From assembly GCA_035550715.1 (NCBI GenBank), contig DASZOP010000124.1, forward strand, positions 1 to 12,580: 12,580 nt of DNA, written 5' to 3'. This DNA comes from DASRVA01 sp035550715. Lineage in GTDB: Bacteria > Gemmatimonadota > Gemmatimonadetes > JACCXV01 > JAHWKZ01. This document shows positions 1 through 6,259 of this stretch, piece by piece (position 1 is the first letter of the stretch; the number at the start of each line of letters is the position of its first letter). The notes under the pieces were generated by a model. The model made no database searches. It was not told where the DNA came from and worked only from the letters and a program-made list of their open reading frames with translations. The position numbers were made by a program, and so were the translations under genes.

Positions 1-327
1 AAGAAGGGCGAGCACGGCGCCGTCGCCTTCGCCGGGGACTGGATGTTCGCCGTCCCGGGGCTTCCGCTCGAGACGATCGTGGATCCGACGGGCGCCGGGG
101 ACGCCTTCGCGGGCGGTTTCCTGGGGTACGTGGCGGCATCCGGCGACACCTCCGCCGAGGGATACCGGCGCGCCACGATCTACGGATCGGCGATGGGATC
201 CTTCTGCTGCGAGGATTTCTCGGTCGACCGGCTGACGGGACTGGACTCCGGGACGATCGAGGAACGGTTCCGCGAGTTCGGCCGGCTGACCCGCTTCGAG
301 CCCCGCCCGGTGGCAGGTCGTGCCTGA
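1..327 (+). CDS. PfkB-family carbohydrate/nucleoside kinase, C-terminal part (5' truncated by window)
   Basis: The reading frame is open from base 1 to the TGA at 325-327, so only about the last 108 residues are present and the true start lies upstream. The motif DPTGAGDAFAGGF is the classic PfkB (ribokinase-family) signature 2. It supplies the anion hole and the catalytic Asp that activates the sugar hydroxyl for ATP-dependent phosphorylation. The downstream segment YGSAMGSFCCEDFSVDRL, which would form the C-terminal helices near the ATP site, is also family-like. The substrate (a sugar, or a nucleoside such as adenosine) cannot be told from this fragment. Its end overlaps the purM start by 8 nt, so the two are probably co-transcribed. 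A purine-nucleoside kinase would fit that neighbour, but this is only inference. Confidence 0.9.
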   Translation, partial: KKGEHGAVAFAGDWMFAVPGLPLETIVDPTGAGDAFAGGFLGYVAASGDTSAEGYRRATIYGSAMGSFCCEDFSVDRLTGLDSGTIEERFREFGRLTRFEPRPVAGRA

Positions 328-1360
328 CGGTCCACGGGCCCCCGCTCCGGCGTACCGCGCGGCGGGCGTCGATCTGGAGGGCTCGGACGAGGTCAAGCGC
401 CGCCTGGCCCGGCTGGTCGAATCCACACTCGGCCCCGAGGCGGTCGGCGGCGTCGGCGGGTTCGGCGGATGCTACGCGATCGGCGGGCTGGCCGAGCGGG
501 ACCCGGTCCTGGTGGCTTCGGCCGACGGCGTCGGCACCAAGCTGCTGGTGGCCCGCTGGGCGGGCCGCCACGACACGGTGGGCCGGGACCTGGTCCACCA
601 CTGCGTAGACGACCTCCTGGCGGCCGGAGCCCGGCCGCTCCTCTTCCTCGACTACATCGCGACCGGGAAGATCGAACCCGACGTCGTCCTTGCCCTGATC
701 GAAGGGGTGGCCCGGGCGTGTCGCGAGAGCGGCCTGGCCCTGATCGGCGGGGAGACCGCCGAGATGCCGGACCTCTACCAACCGGGCGACTACGACCTGG
801 CGGGGTTCGTGGTCGGCGTCGCCCCGCGATCGCGTCTGGGATCCCGGGCGGCCGACGGCGACCTGATCCTCGGCCTTCCTTCCAGCGGCCTCCACACCAA
901 CGGCTACACGCTGGCGCGCCGGGTCCTGATCGACGGAGAGGGGATCGCTCCCGAGGAGACCGTGCCATGGGGGGGCGAGAGCTGGGCGGACGCGCTCCTC
1001 GCCGTCCACCGATCGTACCTTGGACCCGTGCTCCCGCTCCTCGACGATCCGGACCTCCATGCCGTGGCCCACCTGACCGGCGGCGGCTTCGCCGGAAACC
1101 TGCCGCGCGTCCTCCCGGCCGGGCTCGGCGCCCTCCTGGACCGCTCGGCGTGGGAGGTCCCGCCGCTCTTCCGCTTCCTGGCCGAGACGGGGAACGTTTC
1201 CGAGGAGGAGATGTACCGCGTCTTCAACATGGGGATCGGGATGTGTCTGGTGGTGGCCGCGGAAGCGGCCGAGCGGATCGCCGACGCCTGCGGTGAGCAC
1301 GGTGAGCGGCCGGCCCGGATCGGCCGCGTCGTGGCGGGCGAGGGGGTGGCGTGGGCCTGA
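320..1360 (+). CDS. purM: Phosphoribosylformylglycinamidine cyclo-ligase (AIR synthetase)
   Basis: PurM performs the fifth step of de novo purine synthesis in the cytoplasm: the ATP-dependent closure of FGAM to aminoimidazole ribonucleotide. At 346 aa it matches the usual family length of about 345. Visible landmarks are YRAAGVDLEGSDEVK (residues 12-26), SADGVGTK (67-74), VDDLL...FLDYIATGKI (96-118), GGETAEMPDLY (143-153), SSGLHTNGY (188-196), HLTGGGFAGNLPRVLP (251-266) and FNMGIGM (302-308). The domain is complete. The usual VND(I/L)L segment reads VDDLL here, an Asn-to-Asp change that I note but cannot interpret. The GTG at 320 is chosen because it gives the full-length N terminus and overlaps the kinase stop. 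GGCAGG lies just upstream as a closely spaced ribosome site. The 3' end overlaps the next gene by 10 nt. Confidence 0.97.
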   Translation: MPDGPRAPAPAYRAAGVDLEGSDEVKRRLARLVESTLGPEAVGGVGGFGGCYAIGGLAERDPVLVASADGVGTKLLVARWAGRHDTVGRDLVHHCVDDLLAAGARPLLFLDYIATGKIEPDVVLALIEGVARACRESGLALIGGETAEMPDLYQPGDYDLAGFVVGVAPRSRLGSRAADGDLILGLPSSGLHTNGYTLARRVLIDGEGIAPEETVPWGGESWADALLAVHRSYLGPVLPLLDDPDLHAVAHLTGGGFAGNLPRVLPAGLGALLDRSAWEVPPLFRFLAETGNVSEEEMYRVFNMGIGMCLVVAAEAAERIADACGEHGERPARIGRVVAGEGVAWA

Positions 1361-2145
1361 GGCTCCTGCTCTTCGTGACGTTGGCCCTGGCGGTGGCCGC
1401 CCCGGCCCGTTCCCAGGGCGTCACCGAAGACCGCGTCCGGGACGCGATCGACGATGCGGTGGACGGCCTCGGTCAGGCGCTCGGAGGGGGGAGCGCGCTC
1501 ACCGGCCCGGCCGCGCCGACCGGTGGGCTCGGGGCCTTCCGGCTCAAGGCGACCCTCGGGCTCAGCGAGGCGGAGATCGAGGATCCGAGGCGCCCCTCCG
1601 GCCGGCTCGACGTGGCGATCCCGGTTGCCACCGTGAACGGCGCGGTCGGCGTGACGCGCGGGATCGACGTCCTCGGCAAGGCCGGCGCGGTCACGGCGGG
1701 CGACGACTACGAAGCGGTCGCGCTCGAGCTCGGGCTGGGCGTCCGGGTCGGGATCCTCCCGGGCGGCCTGACCCTGCCCGACGTGAGCGCCTCGCTCTGG
1801 CGCACGTGGGTCGACGGCCTCGAGTACGGCGATCTCGCGGACGACGAGATCGCGTTCGACGCCGACGTCGCCACGTGGTCGGCCCGCGTGGACGCCTCCA
1901 AGGCGTTCGGCGTCGTCACGCCGTACGCCGGGGCTGGTCTCGACCGGACCGGCGTCGACGCGCGGTACCGGATCCCGGCCGGATTCGCGACGGGCGGCCA
2001 GGAGATCGAGGGATCGATCGACGCCAGCGGCACGCAGGCCAAGGGGTACGTGGGGCTCGAGCTGAACCTCGTCGTCCTGCGCGCCGCCGCAGAGGTGGGG
2101 AGCGGGTCGGCGGGGACGTTCGTCGGCGTCGCGCTGGGCTTTTGA
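1351..2145 (+). CDS. Predicted secreted outer-membrane beta-barrel protein, function unknown
   Basis: This is a 264-aa protein starting at GTG 1351, with an AGGGGG ribosome site at 1341-1346 inside the purM end. Residues 1-21 form a short hydrophobic signal peptide (MGLRLLLFVTLALAVAAPARS), with likely cleavage near A19 or S21. The mature part is rich in Gly, Ala, Asp and Val. From about residue 65 it alternates hydrophobic and polar residues in short strands separated by Gly/Asp turns. It ends in FVGVALGF, and a C-terminal Phe preceded by alternating hydrophobics is typical of substrates of the BAM assembly machinery. A barrel of about 8-10 strands is plausible but not counted precisely. I cannot place it in a named family. 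Its tight overlap with purM may be only positional. A periplasmic beta-rich protein is the alternative. Confidence 0.75.
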   Translation: MGLRLLLFVTLALAVAAPARSQGVTEDRVRDAIDDAVDGLGQALGGGSALTGPAAPTGGLGAFRLKATLGLSEAEIEDPRRPSGRLDVAIPVATVNGAVGVTRGIDVLGKAGAVTAGDDYEAVALELGLGVRVGILPGGLTLPDVSASLWRTWVDGLEYGDLADDEIAFDADVATWSARVDASKAFGVVTPYAGAGLDRTGVDARYRIPAGFATGGQEIEGSIDASGTQAKGYVGLELNLVVLRAAAEVGSGSAGTFVGVALGF

Positions 2146-2192
2146 CACGGGCGCTGAACATGGGCCGATCTCTTCGTTGCGCTCCTTCGACT

Positions 2193-2226
2193 GCCCTGCG
2201 GCGTACAGAATGCGTACGCCTCGGGC
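2193..2226. repeat. Internal hairpin 1 of the palindromic element
   Basis: GGCGTAC (2200-2206) and GTACGCC (2214-2220) form a perfect 7-bp stem around a 7-nt loop (AGAATGC). It is extended by GCCC (2193-2196) pairing with GGGC (2223-2226) across a small 3x2 internal loop. No T-run follows on the + strand and no matching run follows on the - strand, so it does not look like an intrinsic terminator. Confidence 0.7.
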
Positions 2227-2235
2227 GCTCTCACG

Positions 2236-2250
2236 ACCCGCTGCGCGGGT
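2236..2250. repeat. Internal hairpin 2 of the palindromic element
   Basis: ACCCGC (2236-2241) and GCGGGT (2245-2250) are perfect complements around the triloop TGC. The hairpin lies inside the alternative outer stem made by 2223-2230 with 2279-2286. It lacks a following T-tract, so it is interpreted as part of a larger fold and not as a terminator. Confidence 0.65.
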
Positions 2251-2314
2251 GCCCCGGCGCCTCGACCTCGGCCATGCTGAGCGCCCTTGTGGCCACCCCC
2301 TCGACATCGCGGAA

Positions 2315-3472
2315 GTGACCGCAGACGCGATCGAGCCGGCGAGACTCGAGCCGCTCATGCGGCGTGCCCTCGCTCTGGCGGAGCGGGGGGGCGGGGGAAC
2401 AGCGCCCAACCCGATGGTCGGCTGCGTTCTCGTCGCGGGCGACGGGAGAGTCATCGGCGAGGGGTACCACCGGCGGGCCGGCGGCCCGCATGCCGAGGTG
2501 GTCGCGCTGGAGGCCGCCCGCTCCGCGGGACACGATCCGGCGGAGGCGACCGCCGTGATCACGCTCGAGCCATGCAACGCGCACCACCGGACGCCCCCCT
2601 GCACGATCGCGCTCCTGGAAGCCGGCGTGGCCCGAGTCGTCTACGCGGTCGCCGACCCCCACGTCGGCAAGGGCGGCGCCGATCGGCTTCGCGCGGGCGG
2701 GGTTGCCGTGACGGGTGGGCTCCTCGAGGCAGAGGCCCGGCGGCTCCTCGAGCCGTGGCTGGATTTCGTGACCACCGGTCGTCCCCACTTCCACGTCAAG
2801 ACCGCGCAGACCTTGAACGCCCGCGTGACCCGGGGCCGGGAGGGGAAGCCCTGGATCACCGGCACCGAGGCCAGGCGCCTGGTCCATCGGCTGAGACGCC
2901 GGCACCGGGCCGTGCTGGTCGGGGCGGGCACGGTGGCCGCCGACGATCCGCTCCTCACGGTTCGCGACTGGCCGCCGCCGGAGGAGGCCGAGGGTTGGCC
3001 GGAGGTTCAGCCCATCCGGATCGTTCTCGACACCCGGCTCCGGACCCCGCTCGACGCCCGGCTGGTCGTCACGGCCGAAGAGGTGCCGCTCTGGATCTTC
3101 GCCGGCGAGGACGCGCCTGCCGACCGCGAGCGGGAGCTGGCCGCCCGCGGGGTTCAGGTGATCCGGGTGGCGACCGGGCGGGCGGGTCTGGATCTCGGCG
3201 CGATTGCCGAGGAGCTCGCCCGGCGCGAGGTGCCGGGCGTCCTGGTCGAAGCCGGCCCGACCCTGGCGACCGCCCTCCTGGAGGCAGGCCTCGTGAACCG
3301 CTGGACCATGCTCCTGGCTCCCGACTGGGTGACCGAGCGGGGGGCGCTTCCCGTCCTTCTGACCGATGCCCCGTACGTCGGGTTCGAGCTCGCGGACCCC
3401 GAATGGTCGATCCACGGACGGGACGCGGCGGTGACCGGAGGGGTGCGACGGGTCGGGCAGGAGCCCGCCTGA
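2315..3472 (+). CDS. ribD: Bifunctional diaminohydroxyphosphoribosylaminopyrimidine deaminase / 5-amino-6-(5-phosphoribosylamino)uracil reductase
   Basis: RibD carries out the deamination and then the NADPH-dependent side-chain reduction that follow GTP cyclohydrolase II in riboflavin synthesis. From the GTG at 2315 the protein is 385 aa, a normal size. The N-terminal zinc deaminase domain shows APNPMVGCV (30-38), the Zn/catalytic HAEV (59-62), and EPCNAHHRTPPC (85-96) with C87 and C96 as zinc ligands. The C-terminal reductase domain starts near residue 158 and has WITGTEARRLVHRLR (180-194), VGAGTVAADDPLLTV (202-216), RIVLDTRLRTP (235-245) and VEAGPTLATALLEAGLV (311-327). Two spots are unusual: DPHVGKGG (114-121) is shorter than the usual DPNPxVxGxG, and TLNARV (166-171) replaces the usual SLDGxxA. 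The frame is open back to ATG 2177, but that extension runs through the palindromic element. An alternative start is ATG 2357, where MRRALALAERG aligns with the conserved family start. The stop overlaps ribE by 1 nt. Confidence 0.95.
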   Translation: MTADAIEPARLEPLMRRALALAERGGGGTAPNPMVGCVLVAGDGRVIGEGYHRRAGGPHAEVVALEAARSAGHDPAEATAVITLEPCNAHHRTPPCTIALLEAGVARVVYAVADPHVGKGGADRLRAGGVAVTGGLLEAEARRLLEPWLDFVTTGRPHFHVKTAQTLNARVTRGREGKPWITGTEARRLVHRLRRRHRAVLVGAGTVAADDPLLTVRDWPPPEEAEGWPEVQPIRIVLDTRLRTPLDARLVVTAEEVPLWIFAGEDAPADRERELAARGVQVIRVATGRAGLDLGAIAEELARREVPGVLVEAGPTLATALLEAGLVNRWTMLLAPDWVTERGALPVLLTDAPYVGFELADPEWSIHGRDAAVTGGVRRVGQEPA

Positions 3473-4062
3473 TGTTCACCGGACTCGTCGAAGCGATCGG
3501 AACCGTCCGCGGGATCGAGCGATTGGGGGAAGGAGCGCGGCTGTCGGTCACGGCCGCCTTCGCCGGCGAGCTCGAGATCGGCGACTCGGTAGCGGTGGAT
3601 GGGGTCTGCCTGACGGTCGTCGAGCGCGGCGAGGGCGCCTTCGTGGTCGAGGCCGTCCGGGAGACTCTGGGGCGGACGACGCTCGGGCGCCTGGAGGCCG
3701 GCCGAAGGGTCAACCTGGAGCGCGCTCTGGCGGTCGGGGACCGGCTCGGAGGCCACTTCGTCCAGGGCCACGTGGACCATGTTGCGACCGTGCAAGCGAT
3801 TGAACGACAAGGAGAGAACCGGTACATTCGACTGTCGCTCCCGGAGGCCGGACGGCCGCTCGTCGCGGAGCGGGGATCGATCGCCGTCAACGGCGTCAGC
3901 TTGACCGTCCTGGCCCTGACCCCCGAAGGGGTCCGGCTCTCGATCGTCCCCCATACCTGGGCGGCGACGGCCTTCCCGGAGCTCGAAACCGGCGATCCGG
4001 TGAACGTGGAGTACGACCTGATCGCACGATACCTGCAGCGCCTGATCGAGGCCCGGCCATGA
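3472..4062 (+). CDS. ribE: Riboflavin synthase, alpha chain
   Basis: This enzyme dismutates two molecules of 6,7-dimethyl-8-ribityllumazine into riboflavin plus the pyrimidine substrate of lumazine synthase. The 196-aa length is typical. It begins with the signature MFTGLVEAIG. It contains two tandem lumazine-binding repeats, about 1-97 and 98-196, which are visibly homologous: SVAVDGVCLTVV (39-50) matches SIAVNGVSLTVL (136-147). LGGHFVQGHVD (92-102) marks the junction, and SIVPHTW (157-163) and VNVEYDLIARYLQRL (177-191) are the expected C-terminal motifs. ATG 3472 overlaps the ribD TGA as TGATG, with GGCAGGAG about 8 nt upstream as a good ribosome site. The end overlaps ribBA by 4 nt (ATGA). 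No truncation or oddity is seen. Confidence 0.97.
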   Translation: MFTGLVEAIGTVRGIERLGEGARLSVTAAFAGELEIGDSVAVDGVCLTVVERGEGAFVVEAVRETLGRTTLGRLEAGRRVNLERALAVGDRLGGHFVQGHVDHVATVQAIERQGENRYIRLSLPEAGRPLVAERGSIAVNGVSLTVLALTPEGVRLSIVPHTWAATAFPELETGDPVNVEYDLIARYLQRLIEARP

Positions 4063-5273
4063 TCCAGCCCGTGACGTTCACGCCCATCGACGAGGCCCTG
4101 GCGGCGATCCGCCGCGGGGAGATCCTGATCGTCGTCGACGACGAGGACCGCGAGAACGAAGGCGACTTCATCATGGCCGCCGAGCGGGTCACCCCGCAGG
4201 CGATCAACTTCATGGCCCGTCACGGGCGAGGGCTGATCTGCGCACCGATCAGCGGCGACCGGGCCCGGGAGCTCCGTCTGGACCTCATGGTCACCGACAA
4301 CACGGCCCTCCACGAGACGGCGTTCACGGTGTCCGTCGACGCCCGCCGGGGGACTACGACCGGGATCAGCGCGGCCGACCGGGCGGCCACCGTGCGGGCG
4401 CTGGTGGATCCCGACACGCATCCGACCGACCTGGCCCGGCCGGGCCACGTATTCCCGCTCCGCGCCAAGGACGGCGGCGTCCTGCGACGGGCGGGACATA
4501 CGGAGGCCGCCATGGATCTGGCGCGGCTCGCCGGGTTCGCCCCGGTGGCGGTCCTGTGCGAGGTCGTCGACGACGACGGCACGATGGCGCGGCTCCCGCG
4601 GCTCCTAGAGATCGCCCGCGAGCACCGGCTCGGCCTGATCTCGATCGAGGATCTGATCGTCTACAGGCGGCTCAAGGAGAAGCTGGTCGTGCGGCTGGCC
4701 GAGACCCCGCTCCCGACCCAGTACGGGGAGTTCCGGCTCATCCTCTACGGGACGACGATCAACGACGAGCACCACGTGGCGCTCGTTCGAGGCCAGGTCG
4801 AGGGAAAGGAGAACGTCCTGGTCCGCGTCCATTCCTCCTGCTTCACCGGTGACGTGCTGGGGAGCCTGCGTTGCGACTGCGGGGATCAGCTCCATCACGC
4901 GATGCGGCAGGTGGCCGAGGAGGGAGAGGGGGTCGTCCTCTACATGCACCAGGAGGGACGCGGGATCGGGCTCGTCAACAAGCTCAAGGCCTACATGCTG
5001 CAGGACCAGGGCCTGGACACGGTCGAGGCGAACGAGCATCTCGGCTTCCGGCCCGATCCCCGGGATTACGGGATCGGCTGTCAGATCCTGGTCGACCTGG
5101 GTCTCTCGACGCTGCGGCTCTTGACCAACAACCCCCGCAAGCGCGCCGCCATCGAAGGGTACGGCCTCCGGATCACCGAGCACGTGCCGATCGAGGTCGA
5201 GCCGACCGATCACAACCGCCGCTACCTGGAGACGAAGCGCGACAAGCTCGGCCACCTGCTGGGGCAGCCGTGA
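4059..5273 (+). CDS. ribBA: Bifunctional 3,4-dihydroxy-2-butanone-4-phosphate synthase / GTP cyclohydrolase II
   Basis: This 404-aa fusion supplies both precursors of the riboflavin pathway. The N-terminal half (to about residue 200) is DHBP synthase, which acts on ribulose-5-phosphate. It carries the acidic metal-binding loop DDEDRENEGD (27-36), HETAFTVSVDA (91-101), TTGISAADR (105-113) and RAGHTEAAMDL (144-154). The C-terminal half is GTP cyclohydrolase II with an intact zinc site C-x10-C-x-C (C261, C272, C274), YMHQEGRGIGLVNKLKAY and LRLLTNNPRK. All the catalytic motifs I looked for are present in both halves, so it should be genuinely bifunctional, unlike fusions where the RibA half has decayed. 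ATG 4059 sits in an ATGA overlap with the ribE stop, suggesting translational coupling. ribH follows after 33 nt in the same frame. Confidence 0.97.
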   Translation: MIQPVTFTPIDEALAAIRRGEILIVVDDEDRENEGDFIMAAERVTPQAINFMARHGRGLICAPISGDRARELRLDLMVTDNTALHETAFTVSVDARRGTTTGISAADRAATVRALVDPDTHPTDLARPGHVFPLRAKDGGVLRRAGHTEAAMDLARLAGFAPVAVLCEVVDDDGTMARLPRLLEIAREHRLGLISIEDLIVYRRLKEKLVVRLAETPLPTQYGEFRLILYGTTINDEHHVALVRGQVEGKENVLVRVHSSCFTGDVLGSLRCDCGDQLHHAMRQVAEEGEGVVLYMHQEGRGIGLVNKLKAYMLQDQGLDTVEANEHLGFRPDPRDYGIGCQILVDLGLSTLRLLTNNPRKRAAIEGYGLRITEHVPIEVEPTDHNRRYLETKRDKLGHLLGQP

Positions 5274-5306
5274 GACGCGTTCTGGCCTCCGGACGGACGT
5301 CGCGCC

Positions 5307-5816
5307 ATGCCCGGTAGAGGCTCCGACCTGCCGGTCGACGGCCGTGGCAAGCGCGCGGCGCTCGTCGTGGCCCGCTTCCACGACGAGATCGCCGACCGGC
5401 TCGTCGAGGGCGCGCGGGCCGCCCTGATCGCCGCCGGCGTGAAGGACTCGGACATCGATGAGTACGGGGTCGCCGGCGCGTTCGAGGTGGCCCCCGCGAT
5501 CCGCCAGCTCCTGGGTCAGGATCCGGTTCCCGACCTCGTGATCGCACTGGGGGCCGTGATCCGGGGCGAGACCCCGCACTTCGACTTCGTGGCCGGAGCC
5601 GCCGCCGAGGCGCTCCAGTCGCTGGCCGTCGACGCCAACGTCGCGATCGGGTTCGGCGTTCTGACCACCGAGACGGCCGAGCAGGCGCTCGCCCGGTCCG
5701 ACCCGGCCGGCCTGGACAAGGGCGGCGAGACCGCCCGGGCCGCACTCGCCCAGGCGGGGCTCTACGAGCGCCTGCGCGAGAGCCGCTCGCCCGTGCGCGG
5801 GTTTCGCGCGTCATGA
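5307..5816 (+). CDS. ribH: 6,7-dimethyl-8-ribityllumazine synthase (lumazine synthase, beta chain)
   Basis: RibH condenses 5-amino-6-ribitylaminouracil with dihydroxybutanone phosphate to give the lumazine used by RibE. The family usually assembles as pentamers or 60-mers. The 169-aa product has ARFHDEIADRL (22-32), GAFEVA (57-62; the family norm is GAFEIP), GAVIRGETPHFDFV (82-95) with catalytic His91, and GVLTTETAEQALAR (117-130). The KGG segment (138-140) corresponds to the conserved Lys-Gly of the substrate pocket. ATG 5307 is the only sensible start, because the in-frame stop of ribBA lies 33 nt upstream. The ribosome site is weak (GGACGG at about 5291-5296). The short charged tail after residue 155 is longer than in many homologues. 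The stop overlaps nusB (ATGA). Confidence 0.97.
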   Translation: MPGRGSDLPVDGRGKRAALVVARFHDEIADRLVEGARAALIAAGVKDSDIDEYGVAGAFEVAPAIRQLLGQDPVPDLVIALGAVIRGETPHFDFVAGAAAEALQSLAVDANVAIGFGVLTTETAEQALARSDPAGLDKGGETARAALAQAGLYERLRESRSPVRGFRAS

Positions 5817-6235
5817 GGCGCCGCCACAAGGCGCGGCGCTGGGTCCTTCAGATCCTCTACGCCTGGGAAGTGCGTGATCGGCCGGCCCGGCTGACCGACG
5901 AGGCGGCGGAGTTCTTCGAGCGCCGCCGGATCGGACCGGAGACGCGCGGCTTCGCCGAGGAGCTGATTCGCATCCTGGACGCGCACATGGCCGAGATCGA
6001 TCGCATCCTCGGGGAAAGCGCCGAGAACTGGGATCCGGCCCGGATGTCGATCATCGACAAGAACGTCCTTCGGATCGGCCTGGCCGAGCTGCTCCACCTT
6101 CCGGACATCCCGTTCAAGGTCTCCATCGACGAAGCGGTGACGCTGGCCCGGCGGTACGGCGGCGCGGACTCGCCGCGCTTCGTCAACGGCGTTCTCGACG
6201 CCGCGGCCCACCGCCTCGACCTGATCCCTTCCTGA
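5813..6235 (+). CDS. nusB: Transcription antitermination factor NusB
   Basis: NusB binds boxA RNA together with NusE (S10) and helps RNA polymerase antiterminate on rRNA operons. The 140-aa length and all-alpha composition fit the family. Motifs seen are the basic N terminus RRRHKARRWVLQILYAWE (2-19), ENWDPARMSIIDKNVLRIGLAEL (71-93, the conserved NW..R....D...LR..L.E), and IPFKVSIDEAVTLARRYG (99-116) followed by SPRFVNGVLDA (120-130). ATG 5813 overlaps the ribH stop as ATGA. A ribH-nusB pairing is common in bacteria and supports both assignments. No boxA-like motif was seen upstream, so there is no sign of autoregulation. Confidence 0.96.
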   Translation: MRRRHKARRWVLQILYAWEVRDRPARLTDEAAEFFERRRIGPETRGFAEELIRILDAHMAEIDRILGESAENWDPARMSIIDKNVLRIGLAELLHLPDIPFKVSIDEAVTLARRYGGADSPRFVNGVLDAAAHRLDLIPS

Positions 6236-6259
6236 GAGCGGAGCGACTTCGCGGCCTCC

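Larger units (their letters stand above)
2149..2286. repeat. 138-bp palindromic element with terminal inverted repeats and internal hairpins (MITE-like or structured-RNA candidate)
   Basis: The outer 15 nt at 2149-2163 and 2272-2286 are inverted repeats. On the + strand 13 of 15 positions pair. On the - strand RNA one of the two mismatches (2158/2277) becomes a G.U wobble, leaving only 2156/2279 unpaired. After a one-base bulge at 2164 the stem continues for 4 bp (2165-2168 with 2268-2271). Inside are two perfect hairpins, at 2200-2220 and 2236-2250. GGGCGCTC at 2223-2230 also matches GAGCGCCC at 2279-2286 exactly, so the right-hand end has two mutually exclusive partners. GGGCGCT occurs directly at 2149 and again at 2223. 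No other copy is visible in this window. It fills most of the only real intergenic gap. It may be a non-autonomous mobile repeat, a REP/BIME-like element or an RNA gene on the - strand; the sequence alone does not decide. Confidence 0.6.

Noticed and set aside
2200..2250. Intrinsic transcription terminator after the barrel gene
   Set aside because: The hairpins are stable, but neither strand has a following run of T residues. They fit better as parts of the palindromic element.
2146..2314. FMN riboswitch (RFN element) expected upstream of ribD
   Set aside because: I looked for the conserved RFN blocks (AGGGGCAGGG..., GACCGGCGGT) on both strands and found none. The fold seen here is a long terminal stem with two hairpins, not the six-helix RFN junction.
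2177..2314. N-terminal extension of ribD from ATG 2177
   Set aside because: The extra 46 residues are encoded almost wholly by the palindromic element, have no RibD similarity, and would precede the family's normal start. GTG 2315 or ATG 2357 is preferred.
904..2604. 566-codon open frame on the - strand
   Set aside because: It runs antisense across purM, the barrel gene and ribD, has low-complexity Arg/Pro/Gly-rich composition and no domain. Long antisense frames are expected at this GC content.
2287..3471. Long upstream extension of the ribE frame
   Set aside because: The in-frame stretch overlaps all of ribD and is Arg/Gly-rich nonsense. The true ribE start MFTG is at 3472.
5795..5809. 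GCGCG/CGCGC hairpin with GGTTT loop just before the nusB ATG
   Set aside because: A 5-bp GC-only stem is easily produced by chance at this composition. There is no T-run for a terminator and no boxA nearby.
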